64,000 nucleotides of DNA, taken from Gongronella butleri (taxonomy: Eukaryota > Mucoromycota > Mucoromycetes > Mucorales > Cunninghamellaceae). Under the pieces are notes generated by a model. The model was not told where the DNA came from, did not search any database, and saw only the letters and a list, made by a program, of their open reading frames with translations. The position numbers and the translations under genes were made by a program. The stretch's first letter is position 1; the number at the start of each line of letters is the position of its first letter. The DNA lies in the NCBI GenBank assembly GCA_025201375.1, contig JAIWZP010000007.1, positions 558,001-622,000 of the forward strand, given 5' to 3'. Positions 54,686-64,000 of the stretch are shown one piece after another.

Positions 54686-57021
54686 ATGCTCTCATTGAAC
54701 AACAATACAAAGCGCAAGCACGCCAGTGACGACGACAACAACAAAAAAAAGCGCCAGGCTGTCTCTGGGCTGCCAGGGCCGCGCAAAACGCTGCGGGTAA
54801 GCCAATTTTTGTGTGCCTGACGACCCCTTGGACGGATAATGACGATCTTTTTTTTTTCTTGGTGGGGATGGTTGAATTTAGGAGCGCATTGATGATCTTA
54901 CAGAGCGAACAGGCGAGCAGACAGGCAAGAGTAAGTAAAAAAGAAGGATCTGAGGAACCATTGCTCATCTTTTGCTTAGTTGAAGACACGCAGAAATTGA
55001 CCAACGAGCTGGAGTCCACGCTGGGCACCACCGCGTCCGCCACAAAGGAAGCAAAAGACAAAGTGTACGAGCTCGAAGCCACTGTCAAGGTAAAAACGCA
55101 AAAAACAAAAAACAAAAAAGCGATGAATTGGGACATTTTTTGCTCATTTTTCACCGACCTTCACGGACTAGGCCAAGGGAAACCATCATAAACTGGCGCT
55201 GCAGCAACTGCGGTCCAAGCACATGCAGCAAAACCGACACTTGGAGACGAGCAATCAGCAATTTGAGCGCCAATTGGGCGGCATGGATGCTGAAATCACA
55301 GAAACACGCCTCAAGACCACTCAATTGCTTAAAGATTGGGAGGCAAAAGCCAATGCCATCAGCGATCTGCAGGTAGAAAGCGCGTCTTTGGCAAAGCGAC
55401 GCGTCATTTCTCAATATTTTTGAATTCTATCGCCTTAGGCAACGTTGAATAAGATGCTGGCGACACGCACCGACAAGGAAAAGAAACTGACCGCGTCCAC
55501 CAAGAAGATCGAGGTATGACGGTCCCTTTCAAAAAAAAAAAAAAAAAAAGAGAGAGAGAAAAAAGAGAGAAAACCGCCAACATTTTTTTTTATGGACGCA
55601 GGAAACGGACAGCACGCTGATGGAGCGGCAGCGCAAGCTTGAGTCGCTCAAGGAGACAATTGGCGCGCTGCGCAAAAGGCGATTTGACATTGACTCTGAG
55701 CTTTTGCACGAGGAGAAGCTGCGGCGCAAGATGCACAACACATTGCAAGAGCTCAAGGGCAATATTCGCGTGTTTTGCCGCATGCGTCCTGCGCTTTCTT
55801 CCGAGGTGGGCGACGACAAGAGTGCGGTTGTCGCCACGCGATTCCACGGCGACCACCACGACAAGATGGATCTCACGGAAAACGTCATTGTCAGCAACGT
55901 CACGGGCAAGCGCGCCGCCAAGCAGCACCGCTTCCAATTCGACAAGGCATTCGGGCCCGACACGACGCAGACCGCGTGCTTTGAAGAGATCAGCCAGCTC
56001 GTGCAGTCAGCGCTTGATGGCTATCATGTGTGCATCTTTGCCTATGGCCAGACGGGCTCAGGCAAGACATACACTATGCAAGGCGACAAGCAAGATGCAG
56101 GCATGATTCCACGCGCCGTCCATCAGATCTACGACGTCGCTACACAACTCAATGAGCGCGGATGGCACTATGACATGCATGGCCAGTTTTTGGAAATATA
56201 CAACGAGACCATCCACGACCTCTTAGGGAACGTCAGCGATTATGGCAAGATCAAGCACGACATCCGCCACGAAAAGAATGGAAAGACGACTGTCACCGAC
56301 ATGACCATTGGTAAAAAAAAAAAAAAAAATTAAAAAAAAAGAAAAAATCGCGTTTTATTCATGTGGTCCTTTTTTAGTGCACCTCGATTCCCCCGCCAAG
56401 GTCAAGATGATGCTGCGCAAGGCCAGTCAACAGCGTGCGACGGGCGCCACGCTTTTGAATGAGCGATCGTCGCGTAGTCACAGCGTGTTTATTCTGCGCA
56501 TCTCCGGACACAATACCAAAACCAACGAGCGCACGTCCGGTGTGCTCAATTTGATCGATCTGGCGGGTTCTGAGCGCCTTGCGCTCTCTGGGTCCACGGG
56601 CGATCGCCTCACAGAGACAAAGGCCATCAACAAAAGCCTCAGCTGCCTCGGCGACGTCATCCACGCTCTCGCAAGCAACAAGGAGGGCGGCTATATCCCC
56701 TATCGCAATTCAAAGCTCACGTACCTGCTGCAAAACTCGCTAGGTAAAACGCGCCATGAAAGGGTCGTCAAACAATCCACTCACGATGGCTTTTCTTTTT
56801 TTCCCTCTTTTTTTTTTGAGCAGGTGGCAATAGCAAAACCCTCATGTTTGTCAATATTTCGCCATTGACAGAACACATTGGCGAGACGCTGTGTTCGCTG
56901 AGATTTGCCTCCAAGGTAAGACGTCCCACGAAGACGAGAAACGACGCGATGAGCTCATATTTGACCCTTTTTTCAGGTCAATTCGTGTCGTATTGGCACG
57001 GCAAGGAAAATGGCCTCGTAG
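54686..57021 (+). CDS. KAR3: kinesin-14 (Kar3-like, C-terminal motor)
   Basis: Exons 54686-54796, 54882-54930, 54980-55089, 55172-55372, 55439-55513, 55602-56310, 56378-56743, 56824-56915 and 56977-57021 encode 585 residues. A basic N terminus ([16 protein letters not shown]) may bind microtubules or serve as a nuclear signal. A coiled coil covers about residues 40-230. The motor follows at the C-terminal end after the neck [16 protein letters not shown], which defines kinesin-14. P-loop GQTGSGKT lies at about residues 331-338; switch motifs [11 protein letters not shown] and DLAGSE are intact. It should be a minus-end-directed motor acting in spindle or nuclear fusion. ATG 54686 is the first in frame; an upstream 5' exon is possible. 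AATAAA lies at 57083-57088. Confidence 0.93.
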
Positions 57022-57484
57022 AACCCACACACGCCTGGCCACGCTCTGAGTTCTGCATGGTTCTTTTTCTTGATCCCTCCAAAATAAAGATAGTCATTAG
57101 TTTTACACCGAATTTTCATCTTTGCCAGTCATGCGGCGTCCATTGCGTGCGAAAAAAAAAAAAGTGAGAGTGGGGTCGCCCCGCGTTTTCTAGACAGTGA
57201 AAAATTGAGCGATGATCACCTGCCTCGCTGTTTGAGTCTCGGCTGGACGTGACAAGGGGAAACAGGGGGAAAAAGACAATAGGGAGGTGCGTGGCAGTGG
57301 ATGGCTCCAAGGAACGACGCGTGATTGGCGCGGACCGTGACAAGTTGCTGCATGAATTGGCATACGAGAGCCCCGCCCCGCCGCCAAACAGCTGATTTTA
57401 AGGAGCAAACGAAAAAAAAAAAAAGACCCATTTTTTTCTCTGTTTTTCTTTGCTTTTTCCCTCCCCCCTCACAGTGCCACCACA
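57022..57484. other. intergenic, kinesin 3' end and BAR gene promoter
   Basis: Holds the kinesin poly(A) signal and a T-rich leader (57428-57460) before the BAR gene. No gene was seen. Confidence 0.5.
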
Positions 57485-58669
57485 ATGAGCTTTTTGTAAG
57501 TCGTCTTTTTGCACAAAAGGATGAATTGCAGCGATCCCACGACCATCACAATCTCTGTGAATGCCGCGTTGACAAGCCAATTCCCCTCCCCTTTTTTTTT
57601 TTTTTTTTTTGGAACGCATCCAAAGGACGGGCTTCAAAAAGAACCTGAATCGTGCAGGGCAGTCGGTAAATAATCGCGTGTTGCACATTCATACGTGTTT
57701 CAAAACTCACCAATTGGTATCATGTAGCTGATGCAAAAGACAGGCATGGCGGACAAGACCGTCGATGACGAATTTTCAGAGGAATACGGGCGATTTAAAT
57801 TGTAGGTCAAGAAAGCGTGACCAAAGGACAATGCGCATGCGCAATTCAACTCGCTCCACTTTTGTTTTAGACTAGAACAAAAGATGGAAAAGCTTACAAA
57901 ATCAGCAAAAGACTATCAAATTGCGATGCGCGGTAATAGAATGGTCGTTGAAAACCAAATTGAAGCGCGTTGTTGATCTTTTTTTTTTCTCGCACTTTCT
58001 TTAGGCGTGTCGGCATCGCAAAAGATGATGGTGGAGACAATTGAGCAATTTTACCTAACGGACGACCCCAACTTCCAGCAATACAAGCAAACGATTGAGA
58101 AGCTGGATGCGGCATTCAAGGCGCACGTGGATGGCGCTTACGGCGAGACAGTGATGCAGCCGCTTGCGCGGTTTTGCTCGTACTTTCCGCAAGTGAATGA
58201 GGCGGTCAAGCGGCGGCAAAAGAAGCTGATTGATTATGACACGCAGCGTGCGCGTGTGCACAAGCTTGTGGAGCGCTCGCCTTCCGGTTACGACAGTAGT
58301 GGCAGCGCGGGCAGCAGTGACAAGGCTCAAGAGAGCACAGGCGCAGGTGCAGGAGGTTCGGCAGCGTCGGCCGCCGCCTCACGGCTGTCGCAGGCCGAGC
58401 AGACAGCTAATGTGGCGCGCGAGATGTACGAGGCCATCAATTCGGTGCTAATCAACGATTTGCCGAAGCTCGTGTCCATGCGCGTCGCTTACCTTGATCC
58501 TTCCTTTGAGGCTTTTGTCAAAAGCCAGGTCACGTATCATCAAATGTCATTTGATCACCTCACCGCGCTCAACGACGTCTTTCCCCATGACGAGCACGAA
58601 CAAAACGCACGTCTTCAGGATGTGCTTCAGCAAATGCGCGAATTGTCGATTTGTGGCCAGATGCATTAA
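57485..58669 (+). CDS. Rvs161-like BAR-domain protein
   Basis: Exons 57485-57495, 57626-57665, 57728-57801, 57871-57932 and 58005-58669 encode 283 residues. The first coding exon is 11 bases (M-S-F and part of L). The join restores TGFKKNLNRAGQS, the amphipathic N-terminal helix of Rvs161/amphiphysin proteins. ADKTVDDEFSEEYGRF and LEQKMEKLTKSAKDYQIAMRG continue the BAR helix. The protein should bend membranes at endocytic sites, usually as a dimer with an Rvs167-type partner. A Ser/Gly/Ala-rich insert (about residues 150-190) is absent from yeast Rvs161 and makes the protein slightly longer. There is no SH3 domain, consistent with Rvs161 rather than Rvs167. Confidence 0.9.
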
Positions 58670-59502
58670 AAGCAAAATATAAAAAAACGTCTGAAATCGG
58701 GGCACATGTCCTTGAAAATGGCAACAAGCCCAATGAAATGAACACAGTCCGTAAGATCGACGGCCATGAATAAAGCACAGAGGCACAAATGAACAATCAA
58801 TGTGGTTTAAAATCTCTATCCATGAATTTTAGGCATTTTCATTGTTTTGTAGGCTCCCTGATATTTTTCATGCATCGGTCTTTCGCAAGAATGTGCAACA
58901 TTGTGCGATCGCCTAACAAAAACAAAAAAAAAAAAAAAAAAAAAAAATGAAAGCATAACCTTTTTTTGCCGCCTTCCTATGTCGATTCGTTTTTTTTTTT
59001 TTAAATTTTATTGAGATGAAATGAATAATACTGTAGGTGACGAAAGCAATGAAATTAGGCACGACAAGTGTCAAGACATGGGGCCGTTTAGCGCGATCAG
59101 TGATACGTATTCAGGCACCGAGCACGCATTTAAACTCACGCTGTTGCGGCAAACATGCATCATTTTACACGTTTTTTGTTGTATGTGAGTGTGTGACATT
59201 CATTCACGAACGAAAACAAGTATTTTATTGCCTTGGGACGGTGTCCCTGTGTGAAATCAACAGCGATGGAGTACAGATGATCATGGGTAAAAGGGGATGG
59301 TGGGGTCGGAATGACGCAAAAGAGGGGGAGAGTACAATGAGCAAAAAGGAGTGTGAGGAAATAGACAGAGTATGATGTGATCGAAAAAAAAACAAAGGGA
59401 ACAATGAATTGGGATGAGGGTGCGCGAAAAAAAAGAAAAGAGTTGAGTAAAAAAAAAAAAAAAAAAAAAGGAATGCAAAAAGAGAAGAACCGCATCAAAT
59501 GG
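58670..59502. other. convergent 3' spacer
   Basis: Lies between the BAR gene and the MIT gene 3' ends. It holds AATAAA-like sites near 58770, A/T homopolymers (58921-58947, 58990-59002) and one TACTGTA (about 59030). No gene was seen. Confidence 0.5.
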
Positions 59503-62500
59503 CTAGTCGTCCAAGATCCAGTCCTTGGTGCGCTTGATCCATTTGTTGAGGAAGAGCGAAAAGTCACGCATGACAAAGCCGCACACGATGGAATGGAAAG
59601 TGCCTGAGCACATCATTGTCTTTTGCAGCAAATGGTCGTACAAATAGGCCTTTTCCATGGAGGTCGATTGGCACAGGTCCATGTACCTGTTGCGCCAGTC
59701 ATCAAAGACGTGTGCCAGGGCAAACAGCTTGATCAGGGTGTCGATGTACAGAGAGACTTGCTCATCTGTTGACATGGCGGTCGTTTCTAATTTCATGCGC
59801 TCCATGGACTTTGAGAACTTGCTACTCCAGGTAGAAGTGGTCTCATTGTTGTGCTCGGCGGCATTTTGAGGGTATGCGGACGAGGTGGAAGGCACGGGGA
59901 GTGGGGGCGCGGTGCCATTGGCTGTGGAGGATGACGAGGAGGAGGTATTGGCGGCGCCCTTGGCGAACGACTGCCTGATCTGGTCGAGGATTTGTTCCAG
60001 GCAGCCGAGGTCATAGAGGCAATGATGGTGATCGAGCAGATTGCGAGTTTGCATGCGGAGGAGGACCGTGAGCAATTGATCGGATGTAGCGATTTTTGCA
60101 TCAATGTGGGGCAATCGCATGTGTGTTTGGTGCCACAATTCCTTGGGCGCGTGAATTCTGTCTGTGATGTAGCCGCCATGGGTCATGCTCTGATGCAATC
60201 GTGCCATGAGCTTGGATTGCTTGTCCGGGTTGGTGTGGGTATCCATGGCCACGGATATATCCACGCCGCGGTGGATGTTGTTTGTCCTAAAATACCAATG
60301 GCGAGGTGTGGATGGCGCCGATGACTTGAACGAGGTGGCCGTCATGGGCGGGGGCGTGACGGGGTTATATGATGCTTGGGTCGTGGCATCATCGTCGTTG
60401 TAATCGACGTGTTCGTGCAATGGCGGGTGAATGTGCAATGCCTGGGGCCGTTTGTTGCGCATCATTGACTTGTTTCGCTTGAACCAGAATGATTTCGTGG
60501 ATGTAGTTGTGCTGCTGGATGGCGTGGGCGAGGGAAGACTGCCGAGGCTGCTGATATCGTACAAATCGTCGCGTGTCGCGACCGTGCTGGCTGTTGTGCT
60601 GATGACAGTCATATTGTCGGCTGTTGTGTCGAGCGACAGTCGCGGGGTCATATCCACATCAATGGCCAATGGGTGATAGTGTGCTGGTGGCAATGGCGGC
60701 AAGGGCGGCAAAGGTGAGTTGCTGGTGGTGCCAGGTCTGGATGGACCATTGTGCGTGCCATTGGGTTCGTCAGACGCCTCTAGAATGGCCGCGGCCGCAG
60801 CAGAATCGGCAAGAACTTTTGCAAGATTATCCATGGCATTGTCGGTTTCCTGCAGGAACGTGTGGGCAGGGAACATGGACGAAAAGGGGGCGTCGTCCTC
60901 GCGAATAGAGAAAAACGACAGACTGCTTGCATTTGTATTGCTCGGATGGCTATTTGAGTTGTTTGCCGTGGTTGTTGGGTGCTGCGTCGACGAGCGATTG
61001 GTCATGATGGACGATGCCGACGACGTGAGCGTCGGTTGGGTGGTCGTGCTTGTTTGGCTCAACGTGCTGTTGGTCTGTTGCATCTTTGTGGCGGTCAATG
61101 GCTTGCTGCTGTTGGTTCGGTTGCTGCTGTTGCTCGAGCTTCGTTCAATGGCTGGCGGATGGCCATTGGCCGTGGCAGACGAGGCCGTTGTAGCCGACGA
61201 GGATGCGACAGGCAGTGGCGGAAGCTGTGGTGGCGCGGTGGCAGTGGCCGCGTTGAATTTGGTGGCATGCATAGGCTCCTTGTCCTCGAGCGACAAGGAC
61301 GACGTTGACGAGCACGTGGTGAGCGAATCATCGAGCTCATCCTTGGTGTGTAGATCGCGCATCGATTCGAGAATCGGCTCTGGCTGCGCATAAAGTAGAT
61401 GCTTTGTTTCCGCTGCCGTGTGAAGATCAAAATAATCGGCCTTGTTGCTCTTTTTTCCATCGCCCACCTCTTGTGGCAGTGTCAACGTCAACGTTGACGG
61501 CGACGGCTGAAGCTCAATCGAATGCCGCTTTTCCTGTTTTTGTTTTTTGTCCTTGCCTATTATTGCAAAAAGAAGAAAAAGGCAAAGGGTGAATTTTGGG
61601 CCCCATTTTTTGGCTTTTTTTTTTTTTTTTTTGCGTGATCTTACTTGACTTTTTCCATGAAAAGGAAGGGCGAGACATGGAGAGTGTTGGTGTGCTTCTT
61701 GAGGGCATGGGCATGTTGAAGATGCCGCCGCCTACACCAGCTGTGGAAGAAGAGGTCGAGGGGATGGGCGGCATTGGTGGCACAGGCGTGTTTTTTGACG
61801 CTGTGTTGGCCTTTCCCTCGCGCTTTTGGAACATGGAGGCGAAGATGGAGGCAGATTTCTTGCTTGTAGCAGATGTGGCGGACGTGGCCGAGAAGGTGGT
61901 ATCGATGGAGGCTGTGGATGGGCGACGTGCGCGGAAACGCGACGATGCGGACGTCGAAGGCACAGGATTGGGTGCTGGTGGATCCTTTGGTGGCAAGGGG
62001 GGCGCGTTGGATGAATTGGAGGATGCTGGCATGGATGCAGGGGCGACGGGGGACGACGGCTTTATTGTCACGGCAGGCGCGGCAATGGGGATCGAGATGG
62101 GCGACGATGCATCAAGGTCCGCGTCGGTCAATTGTTGTCGCAGGTGCACCACGCGGTCGCGATACGTCTCGTACTATAAAAAAAAAATAAAAAAAAAGGG
62201 GTCAGATCATGTTTACACATTTGCAAAATTGGGCGTTTTTTTTTTACAATTTTTTGCAGTCTCGTGTGATCATCGTTTGGATTGACGGCTTTGAAGACCT
62301 TGTCAAGGAGAGCCATGGCATCGAGGTAGGCGTCGAGAGCACTCTTTGGGGCGTTTGTGTAGTCAAACAGCACGGCTGTATTCGCTTTTTGCAACGCCTG
62401 CTCTATCCACTCGGACGTTTGCGTGTCCTTGTGCTGCTGCGCCGGCGCAGGCACCGTGGACGCCCCCTTTGGCTGCTGTTGCTGCTGTCGACCAACCGAC

Positions 62501-62529
62501 AGGGACGATTTAAAGAACTTTTTTGCCAT
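59503..62529 (-). CDS. MIT-domain protein with long disordered middle and helical C terminus
   Basis: Exons 62529-62248, 62173-61645 and 61556-59503 encode 954 residues. Residues about 38-112 form an MIT three-helix bundle (SEWIEQALQKANTAVLFDY, SALDAYLDAMALLDKVF, YETYRDRVVHLRQQL). MIT domains bind ESCRT-III tails, so an endosomal or membrane-scission role is likely. Residues 115-690 are Ser/Thr/Pro/Asn-rich and disordered. From about 700 the sequence becomes ordered: DKQSKLMARLHQSMTHGGYI, then PKELWHQTHMRLPHIDAKI and helical segments to WIKRTKDWILDD. I have seen this combination only as uncharacterised fungal proteins; the C-terminal domain is unnamed to me. Confidence 0.8.
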
Positions 62530-64000
62530 ACCGTTTCTAAAAAAGCAACAACAAAAAGCGGGTTTGTCAGTGCCTTGTTTCGCGCCTCTTTCTCGTCTGA
62601 AAGGTTACCGGTGCGACAAAAAGGACGAATACAACAAGTAAAAAGCGGGGTTCTAGAATAAAGAAAGAAGAAAGAAAGAGTGTGGCAGTGGCGCTTGGGA
62701 CATAAAAAAAAAAGAGAGAGAGAGAGCGAGCGAGCGAGAGGGAACAGAAAAGAAAAAAGAAAAAAAGCTAAAACAAGGCGCGCTCCTTCAAATGAGCACA
62801 CTTCAGGCACGGCGATTCCGGCAGTCTGGTCAAAAAGGGGATAGCACGTTCATCTCGGGAATTGAAGCGAGAAAACAAAGTTCCAGCAAATGGACGCTGG
62901 AGATCTACCTTTTTCATATTAGCATTGAGCCATGGAGCGCTAATCAAGTGGGAAAATGCAACGTGGTCGGCCCCAACATGTTGATTTACAATAAAAAAAG
63001 TCAACACATGGCCATTGGAAGCCCTGAAGGGTCCCATTAAACTGCATTTCCATATCCCAAGATCGCTTTATTCGCGCTGTTGGCTTTTTTTTTTTCTCCA
63101 GGAATTCGCCTTCAAAGGGACCTTCTTGGTCACAAAAAAGATGAAATTTTGAAACGACGGACAAAAATGGGAATCCATCCACTCTTTGAAACATCTCTCT
63201 TGGCTCATCTCATTTTCATATTTTATGAAGCACATGGCGTCAGCCTCGCTCCCATCTGCAAGCTCATCGATAGCGAGCCCCTCGCCCCTCGTCCTCCGCT
63301 CGTACAAAAAAAAAGGAGCAATTACCGTTCCCCTTTCCCCGCCTTGTCTCCCTGATTTGTAACCAGAGCGCCGATCTCTCTTTATCAGAAAAAAAAAAAG
63401 GAAACTCTATTCTGGCTTACCAATTCGCGCTTGTTGCACGACCCGCGGCGACTTTTTTTTTTTTGCGCACACAGGATGCTTTGGCAAAAGAAAAAAAAAG
63501 TATGTGTTGCCGCGCGTTTTGTCGATTTCGAGCCAAAAGAGGGATAAAGGGATAGAAGGGAATGGGGGTGGGCCGCGTGGCAAAGCGGACTTTGCGCGCG
63601 TGCTTTTGCGCAAGGCACACTCCAAACAGCGCGCGCGCGAAAGAGGTCCCCTTGATGTTTCAGCTTGCACATGAATTTGGGCCGCATTTTTTTTCATCTC
63701 GGTGCCTCGCTCGCTCCTTCCCCCCAACCCCAATGTCTCTTGCTCGTGTCACACGATGATCGCACAAGCGACCTCGTTGCTTGCCAGTCGCCAATGGCCC
63801 TCATGCAATAAATCAAAATAAAGGTGTCGTGCTTGCACCAACAAAAATCGCGTTTTCATGGAATTTTGCTGGTTTCCCGTGTCGCATCTGGCGATTCCAT
63901 CGCGTAATGCCAAGTTGGGGCGGCCTGTTTCTGCAGCTTGGGAGATGAAAAAGAACCAAGGTTTCCCAAAATGAGTTTATATGTCGCCTAGAACCAATCA
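62530..64000. other. gene-free right end
   Basis: The promoter of the MIT gene (with an A/G-rich (GA)n stretch near 62712-62745) followed by about 1.2 kb without a convincing gene. Open frames are short and Lys/Phe-rich. Two AATAAA-like sites lie near 63808-63822, which could belong to a gene beyond the window. Confidence 0.5.

Noticed and set aside
1..64000. CRISPR arrays, rRNA and tRNA genes
   Set aside because: No regularly spaced repeats, no rRNA-like sequence, and no tRNA B-box with a plausible cloverleaf was found by reading.

Overview
The window is nuclear DNA of a fungus. It is dense in protein-coding genes (about 25 recognisable ones), most interrupted by short introns of roughly 60-110 bases with GTAAGN-like donors, very long T tracts and YAG acceptors. 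The gene set (Mdm35, Oma1, Wbp1, cap-binding Cbp20, a kinesin-14, an Rvs161-like BAR protein, Mrc1/claspin, Sec14-like, vezatin/Inp2-like and ZC3H3-like proteins) fits an early-diverging fungus. A Mucoromycota-like lineage is my best guess, but I cannot fix the species from sequence alone. Exon joins were read by eye from reading frame, splice sites and family conservation.

Left part (1-8.7 kb): a truncated secreted peptide gene and a divergent GNAT acetyltransferase; an arsenic pair in which a bacterial-type arsenate reductase and an Acr3 arsenite exporter diverge from a 188-base shared promoter; a His-rich ZIP zinc transporter convergent with ACR3; and an Nro1/Ett1-like helical-repeat protein. 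The first genes thus centre on metal and metalloid handling.

8.7-18 kb is gene-poor. It holds a decayed dispersed repeat (copy A), a GPR1/FUN34/YaaH acetate transporter-like gene, a type II membrane glycosyltransferase and one doubtful small gene. 18-25 kb carries a ZC3H3-like CCCH protein, divergent MDM35, CBP20 and an 853-residue protein of uncertain function that contains a recent 147-base in-frame tandem duplication.

25-29.4 kb is an AT-rich island full of TACTGTA/TACAGTA palindromes. Inside it sits an intact 1,625-base Tc1/mariner DD34E transposon with 206-base terminal inverted repeats and a TA target duplication.

29.4-38.3 kb: OMA1 and a TXNDC9/Plp1-like gene (divergent), an SLC49-type MFS transporter, WBP1, and a gene pairing a Myb/SANT-like segment with an HNH-like cysteine/histidine module. 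38.5-39.4 kb is repeat copy B.

39.8-52.8 kb: a sugar transporter, a Sec14-like protein, a vezatin-like gene convergent with MRC1/claspin, and a two-zinc-ribbon ZNRD2-like gene. 53.1-54.1 kb is repeat copy C on the minus strand. The right end has a kinesin-14, an Rvs161-like BAR protein and a 954-residue MIT-domain protein; the last 1.4 kb shows no gene.

Features most worth following up are the three-copy degenerate repeat family, the extended intron branch-site-like motif YTGACRCG, the Myb/SANT-HNH gene, the transposon's nested terminal repeats, and the palindromic TACTGTA elements. No rRNA, tRNA or CRISPR array was seen.
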